64,000 nt of DNA from Mycobacterium lacus (GTDB lineage: Bacteria > Actinomycetota > Actinomycetes > Mycobacteriales > Mycobacteriaceae): positions 4,783,952 to 4,847,951 of the forward strand of contig NZ_AP022581.1 in assembly GCF_010731535.1 (NCBI RefSeq), given 5' to 3'. The position numbers and the translations under genes are program-made. A model generated the notes under the pieces. That model did not search any database. It saw only the letters and a list, made by a program, of their open reading frames with translations, and was not told the origin of the DNA. Shown one piece after another: positions 1-8,210 of the stretch. How positions within the stretch are numbered: position 1 is the stretch's first letter; each line of letters opens with the position of its first letter.

Positions 1-3
1 CCG

Positions 4-627
4 GTGGACACGTTTTACGGTAGGGGTGTGAACGCAGCCCCTTCCGACTCGACGCCGTCCGCCTGGCCGGCGATGTTGACCTGGCGCGCACAGGACGTCT
101 CCCGCATGGAATCGGTGCGAGTGCAGTTGTCCCGCAAGCGAATCAGGGCCACCGGACGCATCGTGGCCGCGGCCACCGCAACCAACCCGGCGTTCGGTGC
201 GTTCTACGAACTGCAGACCGACGAGACCGGCGCCACCAAGCGGTTCGGGCTGACGGTCACGCTGGCCGAGCGGGAACGCCAGCTTGCGATTGCTCGCGAC
301 GAGGAGAACATGTGGTTGATCACCGACCATCAGGGGGAGCGGCGCGCGGGATTCAACGGCGCTCTCGACGTCGATGTGGTGTTCAGCCCGTTCTTCAACG
401 CGCTGCCGATCCGTCGCCTCGGGTTACACGAACGGACGGAATCGATTACGTTGCCGATGGTCTATGTGAACGTGCCGGAGATGTCGGTGACCGCGGCCAC
501 CGTCAGCTACACCAGCAGCGGAGGCCTCGAGGGAATCAAGTTGCGTTCGCCGGTCGCCGACACCGTCGTGACCGTGGACGCCGACGGGTTCATCGTGGAC
601 TATCCAGGGTTGGCAGAGCGGATCTGA
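4..627 (+). CDS. Putative glycolipid-binding domain protein (PF06475-like)
   Basis: This protein of up to 207 residues resembles the putative glycolipid-binding family PF06475 (older name DUF1089) and sits where M. tuberculosis has Rv3755c. The family-like part starts at the WPAMLTW segment (about residue 21) and ends with VDADGFIVDYPGLAERI. No signal peptide or membrane segment is visible. The GTG at position 4 is only the first possible start in the window. GTG at 28 or ATG at 73 would give a product closer to where family similarity begins, and an upstream start cannot be excluded. Its 3' end overlaps the 3' end of convergent tyrA by 38 bp. The biochemical role is unknown; the binding role is a family annotation. 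Confidence 0.75.
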   Translation: MDTFYGRGVNAAPSDSTPSAWPAMLTWRAQDVSRMESVRVQLSRKRIRATGRIVAAATATNPAFGAFYELQTDETGATKRFGLTVTLAERERQLAIARDEENMWLITDHQGERRAGFNGALDVDVVFSPFFNALPIRRLGLHERTESITLPMVYVNVPEMSVTAATVSYTSSGGLEGIKLRSPVADTVVTVDADGFIVDYPGLAERI

Positions 628-1549
628 TCACCCCACCCGCCCGGCCGGCGGCGGCCAGTTCCTCACGCCACTTCTCGGTGCCGATGACGACGGTGACGAT
701 GTCGGAGCGCGGGAAACTGTCGTAGCGCGTGCGCGCGGCGTGGCCGGCTTCGATGAGGTCGGCCACCGAGTTGTGGCAGGACAGCGAGTCGCGGGCACGG
801 CTGAGCAGTTCGATGACCCGGTCGGCTGCCGGCAGCAGTTGGCGGGAATTGCCTTCACACATCGCCCGCACCAGATCCGGCGCGGTGCCCGCCACCCGGG
901 TGGCGTCGCGGAATGACCCGGCGGCCAGCGCGAAGGCCAGGGGGACCTCCGAGGCGGTGACGGCCAGCGCCTCGGCGAGCAGGTGCGGCAGATGGGAGAT
1001 CGCGGCCGCGGCGGCGTCGTGCTCGTCGGATTTGGCCGGCACCACGACGGCCCCGCAGTCCAGCGCCAGCGTCATCACCATCGACCACACCGTCGGGTCC
1101 ACGTGGTCGTCCACGCTGATGACCCAGGGTGCCCTGGTGAACAAGCCCCCGTGGCCGGCCGCCCAGCCGGAATGCGCGGTGCCCGTCATCGGATGGCCGC
1201 CGACGAAACGTGCCAGCAGACCTGCCGCGGCGACCTCATGGAGCACCGCACTCTTGACGCTGGTGACGTCGGTCAGCGGGCAGTCGGGGGCCAGTGCGCG
1301 GATATGGTCGAGCATGTTCGGCAATGCGGGCATCGGAACGGCCAGCACGATCAACGCGTCTGTGTCGGCGGCGCGGGTCAGCGCGTCGGCGAGTTCGGTG
1401 GTGGCGTCGTATCCGTCGGTTCGCGCCGCTTGGGCGCCCTCCACCGACCGGTTGTAGCCGAAGACTTCACGGCCCGCCCCCGCCGTGGCCCGCATTATCG
1501 AACCGCCGATAAGTCCCAGCCCCAACACGCACACCGGCCTCGTCACCAC
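590..1549 (-). CDS. tyrA: Prephenate dehydrogenase
   Basis: TyrA oxidatively decarboxylates prephenate to 4-hydroxyphenylpyruvate with NAD(P) as hydride acceptor, committing chorismate-derived carbon to tyrosine. The 319-residue protein begins with a Rossmann strand and the dinucleotide loop GLGLIGGS at about residues 10-17. A GGHPMTGT segment, typical of the family's catalytic region, follows in mid-protein. There is no ACT domain of the kind found in some TyrA proteins, though the C-terminal 60 residues are less typical. The next gene is divergent, with a 114-bp gap. The 3' end overlaps the convergent glycolipid-binding-like gene. It matches M. tuberculosis Rv3754 in position and length (from memory). 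Confidence 0.93.
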   Translation of the reverse strand: MVTRPVCVLGLGLIGGSIMRATAGAGREVFGYNRSVEGAQAARTDGYDATTELADALTRAADTDALIVLAVPMPALPNMLDHIRALAPDCPLTDVTSVKSAVLHEVAAAGLLARFVGGHPMTGTAHSGWAAGHGGLFTRAPWVISVDDHVDPTVWSMVMTLALDCGAVVVPAKSDEHDAAAAAISHLPHLLAEALAVTASEVPLAFALAAGSFRDATRVAGTAPDLVRAMCEGNSRQLLPAADRVIELLSRARDSLSCHNSVADLIEAGHAARTRYDSFPRSDIVTVVIGTEKWREELAAAGRAGGVIRSALPTLDSPR

Positions 1550-1663
1550 AGTCCAAGGTTGGCACAGTTCAGTGGGCGGCGGGCCATCAAGTTCGCTTGC
1601 CGCACCGTGTTCGTCCCGGCCTCATCTGGTCACGGGCCTGGTCAGCGACTACCGTAGGCGCCC

Positions 1664-2185
1664 ATGGGAGCACAACGGGCCTCCGCGCAAGGCCCGTCCG
1701 CGGACACACCGGACGGCTTCGGCGTTGCGGTCGTACGCGAAGAGGGCCAATGGCGCTGCTCGGCGATGGGACGCAAGGCGCTGACGAGCCTGGCGGCCGC
1801 CGAGACGGAGCTGCGCGAACTGCGCAGTGCCGGAGCCGTCTTTGGGCTCCTCGACATTGACGACGAGTTCTTCGTCATCGTGCGCCCGGCTCCGTCGGGC
1901 ACCCGGCTGCTGTTGTCGGACGCCACCGCCGCGCTGGACTACGACATCGCCGCCGAGGTCCTGGACAGTCTGGACGCCGAGATCGATCCCGAAGACCTCG
2001 AGGACGCCGAGCCGTTCGAGGAAGGCGACCTCGGGTTGCTCTCCGACATCGGGCTGCCCGAAGCGGTGCTGGGGGTCATCCTGGACGAGACCGACCTGTA
2101 CGCCGATGAGCAGTTGGGCCGCATCGCCCGGGAGATGGGTTTCGCCGACCAGCTGTCGGCGGTGATCGACCGCCTCGGTCGGTGA
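1664..2185 (+). CDS. tRNA adenosine deaminase-associated protein
   Basis: This acidic 173-residue protein belongs to the actinobacterial family annotated as tRNA adenosine deaminase-associated, encoded directly upstream of tadA (Rv3753c-like). A variable N-terminus is followed by a compact domain containing GRKALTSLAAAETELRELR and a conserved C-terminus with ADEQLGRIAREMGF. Long Asp/Glu runs occur around residues 108-130. No catalytic motif is visible. The stop codon overlaps the GTG start of tadA as GTGA, so the two are probably translationally coupled. ATG 1664 is the first in-frame ATG. Its function is inferred only from neighbourhood. Confidence 0.85.
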   Translation: MGAQRASAQGPSADTPDGFGVAVVREEGQWRCSAMGRKALTSLAAAETELRELRSAGAVFGLLDIDDEFFVIVRPAPSGTRLLLSDATAALDYDIAAEVLDSLDAEIDPEDLEDAEPFEEGDLGLLSDIGLPEAVLGVILDETDLYADEQLGRIAREMGFADQLSAVIDRLGR

Positions 2186-2346
2186 TCGCGAGCGCGGCGA
2201 CGCCGGGCGAAGCGGGTCGCCGCCGTCAGATTCCGTCGGTGATCGCGAGCGCGGCGACGCCGGGCGAAGCGGGTCGCCGCCGTCAGATTCCGTCGGTGAT
2301 CGCGAGCGCGGCGACGCCGGGCGAAGCGGGTCGCCGCCGTCAGATC
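2182..2346 (+). repeat. Three tandem 57-bp repeats inside the 5' end of tadA
   Basis: Units begin at 2182, 2239 and 2296. The first two are full 57-bp units and the third stops after CGTCAGAT. Each unit holds the blocks AGCGCGGCG, GCCGGGCG and AGCGGGTCGCC followed by TCAGA. The same core occurs in reverse orientation in the five-copy array at 62944-63223, so this is one dispersed repeat family. The period is a multiple of three and the unit has no stop in the tadA frame. Confidence 0.95.
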
Positions 2347-2799
2347 ACCGACGAAGATCTGATCCGTACCGCCCTAGCGGTCGCCGGGACCGCCGGCCCC
2401 CGCGACGTGCCCGTCGGTGCGGTGATGATCGGCGCCGACGGAACCGAACTCGCCCGGGCCGTGAATGCCCGCGAGGCCCTCGGCGATCCCACCGCACACG
2501 CCGAGATCCTGGTGATGCGGGCCGCGGCCGGGGTGCTCGGCGACGGGTGGCGGCTGGAGGGGACCACGCTCGCGGTCACCGTCGAACCATGCACCATGTG
2601 CGCCGGCGCCCTGGTGCTGGCGCGCATCGCGCGGCTGGTGTTCGGCGCCTGGGAACCCAAGACCGGGGCGGTCGGGTCGCTGTGGGACGTGGTCCGGGAC
2701 CGGCGGCTCAACCATCGCCCGGAGGTGCGCGGCGGGGTGCTCGCCGCGGAGTGCGCCGCGCCGCTGGAGGCCTTCTTCGCCCGCCAGCGGTTGGGGTGA
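2182..2799 (+). CDS. tadA: tRNA-specific adenosine deaminase with repeat-encoded N-terminal extension
   Basis: TadA deaminates the wobble adenosine of tRNA-Arg(ACG) to inosine. The zinc-binding and catalytic motifs HAE and PCTMC are both present in a normal ~150-residue deaminase domain. The GTG start overlaps the upstream stop (GTGA). Instead of entering the domain directly, the frame runs through 53 extra codons made of three copies of a 57-bp repeat (19 codons: IASAATPGEAGRRRQIPSV). Removing 159 bp would give GTG ATC ACC GAC GAA GAT, a natural start (MITDEDL) that keeps the same overlap. The repeats therefore appear to have inserted just behind the start codon without breaking frame. Internal GTG codons at 2239 and 2296 could give shorter forms. 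Confidence 0.93.
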   Translation: MIASAATPGEAGRRRQIPSVIASAATPGEAGRRRQIPSVIASAATPGEAGRRRQITDEDLIRTALAVAGTAGPRDVPVGAVMIGADGTELARAVNAREALGDPTAHAEILVMRAAAGVLGDGWRLEGTTLAVTVEPCTMCAGALVLARIARLVFGAWEPKTGAVGSLWDVVRDRRLNHRPEVRGGVLAAECAAPLEAFFARQRLG

Positions 2800-2828
2800 C
2801 GGGTCGCTCGTTCGGTAAGCTGCTTGAC

Positions 2829-2918
2829 GGTGGCGTGTCCGAGCGGCCTAAGGAGCACGCCTCGAAAGCGTGTGACGGCTAACACCGTCCGAGGGTTCAA
2901 ATCCCTCCGCCACCGCCA
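2829..2918 (+). tRNA. tRNA-Ser, anticodon CGA, CCA encoded
   Basis: The acceptor arms GGTGGCG (2829-2835) and CGCCACC (2908-2914) pair perfectly, followed by discriminator G and an encoded CCA ending at 2918. The anticodon stem CACGC/GCGTG encloses loop CTCGAAA, so the anticodon is CGA. A long variable arm and the GGGTTCAAATCCC T-arm confirm a class II serine tRNA. The mobile island begins immediately 3' of it. From memory, the same locus in M. tuberculosis carries integrase and excisionase remnants. Confidence 0.97.
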
Positions 2919-3167
2919 AGTGATGTCTCAAGACAGCGGAATATGTCCGAACCTCGTTTAGGGTTGGGGCTTTTCTTTGGGTGGCTGGTGGAGGCGTTTC
3001 GGGGTTGGTAGTCCCTTGTGGGGTCCATGGTTAGCTGTCGGATGGGTTCGCCGGTGGCGGGATCGCCCCTTGCCCGCTTGGAGTAGCGACTGGGACGGCT
3101 TTGCTCGCATCCGGGTGGTCATCGGCGACTTCAAGGATGAGCATCATCGGCGGCATCGTCATTCAGC

Positions 3168-3457
3168 CCTGGGCTTTCCTCGACGGCAGCCACTTCAAGT
3201 ACCACGCCAATGCCTCGGCCGAGCCGGTGTTGGCCGCCTGGGGCATCGACACCGACGGCAAACCGGTGTTCGTCGGGCTAGATGCGGCCGCCAGCGAGTC
3301 TGGCGATGGCTGGGAGGGTTTCTTGACCGGGCTCGGCGGGCGGGGCCTGGCGTGTCCGCTGTTGGTGATCAGCGACGGCGCGGCCGGGTTGATCGGCGCG
3401 GTCGAGCGCACCATGGGCGCGGCGCTGCGGCAACGCTGCCTGATCCATCGCGCCAGA
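3168..3457 (+). pseudogene. IS256-family transposase, 5' fragment (first half of a split gene)
   Basis: Translation in the frame of 3101-3517 gives a Transposase_mut-type (IS256 family) segment, from FLDGSHFKYH through VISDGAAGLIGAVERT to QRCLIHRAR. The family match stops abruptly after AGA at 3455-3457. It resumes in the same sense with NLLAKVPKNAQADVKADYW at 8211, so about 4.75 kb has been inserted. The N-terminal third is also missing, because no family-like sequence is visible upstream of 3168. The 249 bp between the tRNA and this fragment hold no recognisable gene. Confidence 0.88.
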
Positions 3458-3458
3458 A

Positions 3459-3468
3459 TTAACCGGCC
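3459..3468. repeat. Left terminal inverted repeat of the recombinase element
   Basis: TTAACCGGCC is the exact reverse complement of 8196-8205. It begins one base after the last intact codon of the split IS256-type gene. Confidence 0.75.
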
Positions 3469-3481
3469 TTCGTGGTCAGGG

Positions 3482-5472
3482 TCAAGAGGGCGGGGTGGTG
3501 GAGGGGTTGCGGCGTAGTCGTTGGAGGTGCTGATCGAGGTTCGCTGCGACGCGCTGGTGGCGGGCAGCTTCGTCGTCCCAGCCGCGGGCTTGGGCATCGG
3601 CCTGTAAAGCGCGGATGTCGTCGAGTTGGGCGCTGATCGTGGTGGTGGCCGCTGGGTCGGGGACGAAGAAGTCGCACTGCTCGCAGATGTTGGCGTAGGG
3701 GCACGGCCCAGCGGCTTTGGGGCGGGCGCAGAAGCCGTGCGCGAGACGAGTTTTGAGCATTTCCGAATGCAGCCAGGCGACTTTGTCGGGCACCGGCGGC
3801 GCGGCGTTGACGACGGTCAGGGGGAGCAGTTGACCGGCGCGGACTTTGTCCATCGCCGCTTGGTAGGCGCTGCGGATGGTGGGCGTGGCGAGCTTGGCGT
3901 AACGCAGTGTCATCTCCGGGGTGACGTGGCCCATGAGGGCCATCAGCGCGGGCAGCCCGATACCGCCGTTAATCAGGCTGGTGCCGAAGGTATGCCGCAG
4001 CTGGTGTGGGTGATGTGCAGCAGCTTTCCGTCGCGGCCGCGCAGCCCGGCAGTGGCGGCCGCGTCGAGCAGGCCTTTGCGCAGCCGGAATGACGTTGGGC
4101 GGCGGCCGTGTTCGAGGAACAAGAACTCGGTCAGCCGGCCGTCGCGGGGATGGGGCAGCGCACGTTGGCGGCCCCGCTGGGCGATCCAGGCATCGATCAC
4201 CTGCACGGTGTCGGGGTCCAGCGGCACCATGCGTTCGGAGTTCAGCTTGCCCACCGGCACGCGCAGCCAGGTGCCGTGCCCAACGAAGTCCAGCAGGCAG
4301 TCCAGTTCCAGGTCGAGCAGTTCACCGACGCGCATACCGGTAGCGCGCAACAGCAGCAGGCCGGTGCGAACGAATGCGTCATCGAGGTTGGCGACGGCAC
4401 CCATCAGTGCCCGGTCGACGTCTGGGGTCAGCGCTCGGGGCAGCGCGTCGGGGGTGCGTGGGATGTCGGCGTAGAACAGCAGCCGCCGCGGCGGCGCCGA
4501 GGGCCAGCCCCAGCCGGCGATGTCTTCGAAGAAGCAGCGCAGGTCGACCACATCTTGGTGGAACACGACCACGCCGACGGTGCGGCGCTCCCGGTTCTTG
4601 CCGCGCCACGGCCGGGTCCGGGCCCATGCCAGGTAGGGCTCGATGTGGCGGGTTCGTTCGATCTGCTCCAGCCGGGTCACCTCGGGGTGCTGGTCGGCGA
4701 GGTGGTCGAAGAACACCCGCAACGCCTTGGTTCGCCCGGCAACCGTGTAGGGGCGCAGCGTAGTGGTGATCGTCTGCACGTAGCGGACCACCTCCGTGCG
4801 GATCAGCGGCTGGCGCACACCAGCGGCGTGCGCAAGTGGCCCAACTGCCACCGGCCCGCTCTGTCGCGGCGGGGTGGTCAGGCTCCCGAGTTGGTAGCAG
4901 GCCTGCTGCAAGCCGAACAGCCGGGTGCGGGCATGGTGACGCGCCGAGGCCGACAACACGGCTGATCCATCCAGCTGTCCGAGCACGGCAGCGAAGTCGT
5001 CTTCGGTCAGCTGCCGCACGGGCTTTCCCACGTGCAGGCAGATCGTCGAGGCAGCCAACAGCCCGACCTGCCGCTGCCAGTTGCTGCTCCAGCCCAGCAC
5101 CGCGGCGGCCTCTGCGACCGCGGCCAAGTTGTCGGGCTCGTGGGCGGCCCACTCAACCGGCAGCCCGCACCCGCCGGGCTTGGCCAGCAGTAGCTCCACG
5201 TCAGGAACCAGGTGCCGGTGCACGAAACACCAGGAGAGGAACGGCCAAGCTTTTAGCCGGTGCAGGTCGGTTAACCGGGCCGGGGTGGGGCGGCGCATCC
5301 ACACCGCCGGGTCGGGATGCTGCTGCAGGAACCGGCGGGCGGCGCGGCGCCGTTCGAACTGCACACCCTTGGCTACTGTCAGCGCGTCGACGTGGTCGTC
5401 GTAGGCCGCGAGCAGCTGCGCGCTCGTCCGAAGCGGTGCGGTGGCCGGGTTGGCGGCCGCGACGCTCACCAT
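3482..5472 (-). pseudogene. TnpB-like tyrosine recombinase, one frameshift
   Basis: Two reading frames form one protein of about 660 residues: 5472-3973 (499 codons) and the part ending at 3482. The first frame carries the catalytic Arg in TGMRVGE. The second carries GHVTPEMTLRYAKL with the catalytic Tyr, and ends in a Cys-rich tail (CPYANICEQC) typical of TnpB of Tn554-like elements. The first frame breaks at LLHITHTSCG near 4006-4012. Adding one C to a CCC run restores ITPHQLRHT, the expected H-x-x-R box, and reads through to GGIGLPALMALMGH. The gene starts 7 bp inside the end of the tnpA-like gene, so the two are coupled. A single-base assembly error is a real alternative to true decay. 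Confidence 0.85.
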
Positions 5473-6530
5473 GGCGATTCCTTACGTGCGGCGGTGTACT
5501 CGGCGGCGAGGGTCTCGGCTGACAGATGCACGTACTTGCCCGTCGTCTCGGGGCTGGCGTGCCCCATTAAGTCCCGCAGCACCAGCAGATCGATCCCGGC
5601 TGCGGCCAACTGGGTTCCGTAGGTGTGACGCAGCCGGTGTGGCCGCACCCGCGCCGCGCCCGAACGAGCCCGGTGGGTGCGGAAGATCCGACGCATCCCC
5701 GCCTCGGTCAACGGCTGTCCCACGGTCGGCCCACGCAGCACAACGAAGCATTGCTCGGTCGCGCAATCCGCTGGCCGCTCAAGTCGAAGATAAGCAGCCA
5801 GTTCGGCGAAGAACGGCCGGTCCACCGGCACCACCCGCTCCCGGCCGCACTTGCCGACCACTCGCACCTGCCGGCGGCCGACGTCCACCTCGGCCAACAG
5901 CAGACCGCGGACCTCAGCGGCGCGCAGTCCGCCAAGCAGCATCAGCAGCACCATGGCACGGTCGCGATGGGTGCCCAGATCGGCCAGGAACGCCTCAACC
6001 TCGGCCAGTTCAAGGCTTTCCGGCAGTAGCTGTTGCTGCCGCACCAGCCGACCGCCCGGTCTGCGGTGACGAGCCGGGATATGCCCCAGCAGGCCCCGAC
6101 GTGCCCGAAGCCCACTGGTGCGCCGCGGAGCCGGCACCGGGCTGGTCGTCACCACGCCGGTGATCTCCGCGAACTCGAACAGTGCTCTCACCGCGGCAAT
6201 GCGCCGATTCTGCGTCGCTGGGGCAGCGCCCCGCCGCTCGCATAACCGGACCACTGTCGAACCCGCGGTGCGCTTGGGCTGGGTCTGCCAGTCCAGATAG
6301 TCGAATAAGTCGGGCGGCCGCACCTCGGCCAGACCAATGCCGTGCCCGGCGAGGAACCGCAGGAAATTCAACACGTCGTACGCATATGCGCGCCGCGTCG
6401 CGCGGGCGAAGTTCCTACCCTTCAGGTGCGCCAGAAACCGATTCACCATTGCGACGTCGTCGCTCTGCCCGGCGGCGGCATCCGCGGCAAGCAAGAAAAC
6501 GTCTCCGTCACCGGCTACCCGAAGCCCCAT
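5466..6530 (-). CDS. TnpA-like tyrosine recombinase
   Basis: This site-specific recombinase (phage-integrase fold) has an N-terminal SAM-like domain (residues ~15-110) and a C-terminal catalytic domain. The catalytic residues are visible: Arg in LGGLRAAE, His-x-x-Arg in HRLRHTYG, His in LMGHASPETT and Tyr in GKYVHL. At 354 residues it matches TnpA of Tn554-type elements. ATG 6530 is preferred because the longer frame to 6629 consists of codons contributed by the terminus of the adjacent IS3 element. That insertion separates the gene from most of its upstream region. It overlaps the downstream tnpB-like gene by 7 bp. Confidence 0.85.
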   Translation of the reverse strand: MGLRVAGDGDVFLLAADAAAGQSDDVAMVNRFLAHLKGRNFARATRRAYAYDVLNFLRFLAGHGIGLAEVRPPDLFDYLDWQTQPKRTAGSTVVRLCERRGAAPATQNRRIAAVRALFEFAEITGVVTTSPVPAPRRTSGLRARRGLLGHIPARHRRPGGRLVRQQQLLPESLELAEVEAFLADLGTHRDRAMVLLMLLGGLRAAEVRGLLLAEVDVGRRQVRVVGKCGRERVVPVDRPFFAELAAYLRLERPADCATEQCFVVLRGPTVGQPLTEAGMRRIFRTHRARSGAARVRPHRLRHTYGTQLAAAGIDLLVLRDLMGHASPETTGKYVHLSAETLAAEYTAARKESPW

Positions 6531-6583
6531 CGGCACCTCCCACGCGGAACGGTAGCTGTCAAGGTGTTTGAGACAGCGTCTCA

Positions 6584-7588
6584 CTATGTGGACACTATTT
6601 TCGGTTGTGGGGTCGGTGGGTTGATCCATGCCGCGGTCGGTAGTTTCGGGGGCTGTGGTGGGCTGCTAAACCGGTTGGGGTTGGCGGCGTAGGCATCGGC
6701 CATGACCCGGGCTCGTTTGGCCTGGATGTCGGCGGCGGTGCCGAAGTACACCGACGCCGGTGTGTGCAGGCCGAGCGCGGAATGGCGGTGCTCGTGGCGC
6801 AGGTAGTCGAAGAAGTCTTTGCACCAGGTGCGGGCGTGCTCGATCGAGTCGAACCGTTCGGGAAAATCGTTGCGGTACTTCAGCGTTTTGAACTGGGATT
6901 CGCTGAACGGGTTGTCGTTTGACACCCGTGGGCGCGAGTGGCTGCGCGCCACGCCGAGGTCGATTAGCAGCTGGGCGACGTTCTTCGACGTCATCGCCGA
7001 ACCCCGGTCGGCGTGGATCGCGCCGGGCCGCCCGTGTAGCGCGGTCAGCTCGGCCATCCAGTCCTGGGCGATGTCGGCGTCCTCGTGGTACTCGACGCGC
7101 CAGCCGACGGGGTAGCGGCTGAAGATGTCCAGCATCACGTAGAGCTGGTAGAACTCGCCGCGCACCGGTCCCGCCAATTTGGTGATGTCCCAGGACCACA
7201 CGTCGTTGGGTTGGTGGGCGACCAGCTCGGGTTTGACCCGCGGCGGGTGTGTGGCTACCCGCCGCCGTTCGCGGGTCATGTTGTGCGTGCGCAGGATCCG
7301 GTACATCGTGGACTGCGAGCACAGGTAGACGCCCTCGTCGAGCAGCTCGGCCCACACTTGGGCGACCGCCTTGTCGGCGAAGCGCGGCTGGCACAACACC
7401 GTAAGGATCTGCGTGCGCTCGGCCGCGTCGAGCGCATTGGGCGGCGGTCCGCTCGGCCCGGGTTTGCGGCGTGGACCGGCAGGGCGGTTGCGCTGCCGAT
7501 ACAGGCTCGCGCGCGGCTTGCCCAGCAGCGCGCACGCCTTCGCGGTCGAGGTCAGCCGCTCCACCTCGGGCAGCAACTGTGCGATCAC
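6584..7588 (-). CDS. IS3-family transposase OrfB (DDE integrase core)
   Basis: The 334-residue OrfB carries an HTH_21-like N-terminal region (RASLYRQRNRP), then an rve integrase core. The DDE residues are visible as Asp in WSWDITKL, Asp in HADRGSAM and Glu in FSESQFKTLKY. It overlaps the end of orfA by 4 bp (GTGA), as expected for IS3 elements, where an OrfAB fusion can be made by frameshifting. Its last codons lie at the element terminus. It is identical to copy 2 apart from five deletions there. Confidence 0.93.
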   Translation of the reverse strand: MIAQLLPEVERLTSTAKACALLGKPRASLYRQRNRPAGPRRKPGPSGPPPNALDAAERTQILTVLCQPRFADKAVAQVWAELLDEGVYLCSQSTMYRILRTHNMTRERRRVATHPPRVKPELVAHQPNDVWSWDITKLAGPVRGEFYQLYVMLDIFSRYPVGWRVEYHEDADIAQDWMAELTALHGRPGAIHADRGSAMTSKNVAQLLIDLGVARSHSRPRVSNDNPFSESQFKTLKYRNDFPERFDSIEHARTWCKDFFDYLRHEHRHSALGLHTPASVYFGTAADIQAKRARVMADAYAANPNRFSSPPQPPKLPTAAWINPPTPQPKIVST

Positions 7589-8028
7589 TTCTTCGACCCG
7601 GGCCGCGTGCCCGTGCTCTCGGAGAGCGTCTCCAAGAGCGCGTGTGCTTTTCCCACCAGATCCAACGCGGCCCTCGTGCGTTCAAGCTCGGCCTCGGCCC
7701 GTTCGGCCCGCTTCCGTAGCCGTTCGATCTCGGCCTGGTCGCGGTCCTTACCACGACCGCCTGACCGGGCCAGCCCGTCCAACGCGCCCGCGTCGCGCGC
7801 TCGGCGCCACTCCACGATGTGCGATGAGTACAGGCCCTCACGCCGAAGCAGCGCACCCCGCGCACCCGGCTCGGTCAACGCGTCGTACTCGGCCACAATG
7901 GCCGCCTTGTACTCCGGGGTGAAGTTGCGCCGCCGGGGACGATCCGCCCGCGGACCCTGGGCCGAATCGGTTCCCACGCCTTCATCATCGGCGCTACCCT
8001 TCCGGACCTCAGCCAAAGTCGCCGTCAT
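7585..8028 (-). CDS. IS3-family transposase OrfA
   Basis: OrfA is the DNA-binding subunit: a helix-turn-helix region (RRNFTPEYKAAIVAEYD to SSHIVEWRRARD) followed by a heptad-like coiled coil rich in Glu and Arg (IERLRKRAERAEAELERT). ATG 8028 is chosen over TTG 8040 because AAGGA lies upstream at normal distance and copy 2 has the same arrangement. The product has 147 residues, and the stop overlaps orfB. Confidence 0.9.
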   Translation of the reverse strand: MTATLAEVRKGSADDEGVGTDSAQGPRADRPRRRNFTPEYKAAIVAEYDALTEPGARGALLRREGLYSSHIVEWRRARDAGALDGLARSGGRGKDRDQAEIERLRKRAERAEAELERTRAALDLVGKAHALLETLSESTGTRPGSKK

Positions 8029-8195
8029 TGTTCGTTGCAATCCTTACTTGCCCTCAATACCTGGTCAGATATTTTCGAACCCTGCTGTCTCAACTAACCC
8101 TGCCAGAGAGGGGAAAGCCACCGACCTCCAGTGTCAACGCCCAAACGCCTCACTGGTGGGACCTCACATGCACCGAGCGTGTCGCCCCGACGAGG

Positions 8196-8205
8196 GCCGG
8201 TTAAC
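8196..8205. repeat. Right terminal inverted repeat of the recombinase element
   Basis: GGCCGGTTAA is the exact reverse complement of 3459-3468. Five bases (CGGAT) separate it from the point where the IS256-type frame resumes. Confidence 0.75.
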
Positions 8206-8210
8206 GGATA

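Larger units (their letters stand above)
6554..8110 (-). mobile_element. IS3-family insertion sequence, copy 1 (intact)
   Basis: Comparison with the second copy at 21031-22581 defines the ends: both begin CTCTCTGGCAGGG on the transposase-sense strand and end CTTGACAGCT. The inverted termini share TTGAGACAGC and a looser outer CTGKCARGGT. This copy is 1557 bp with intact orfA and orfB. Flanking trinucleotides are GGT and GGG, close to but not an exact duplication. The other copy has a clean ACC duplication. It lies 23 bp upstream of the tnpA-like recombinase. Confidence 0.9.
3459..8205. mobile_element. Tn554-like tyrosine-recombinase element inserted in an IS256-type transposase gene
   Basis: The interval interrupting the IS256-type gene is bounded by perfect 10-bp inverted termini TTAACCGGCC (3459-3468) and GGCCGGTTAA (8196-8205), with a weaker match continuing inward. 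Inside, on the minus strand, are two overlapping tyrosine recombinases of about 354 and 660 residues. These are the sizes and order of TnpA and TnpB in Tn554-family elements. No TnpC or passenger gene is visible. An IS3-family element sits 23 bp upstream of the tnpA-like start and makes up a third of the length. No clear target duplication is seen, which is expected for Tn554-type elements. Confidence 0.75.

Noticed and set aside
2919..3167. Phage-type attachment site at the tRNA-Ser 3' end
   Set aside because: No second copy of the tRNA 3' end was found downstream in the island, and the elements present have their own ends that do not use the tRNA.
6531..6629. N-terminal 33 codons fused to the TnpA-like recombinase frame
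   Set aside because: They come from the terminus of the IS3 element; the same peptide appears at the end of copy 2 (22506 onward). Recombinase homology starts at ATG 6530.
7085..8190. Long plus-strand frame running through the IS3 element into the IS256 fragment
   Set aside because: The first part is antisense to OrfA/OrfB; only the codons from 8211 on are transposase-like.
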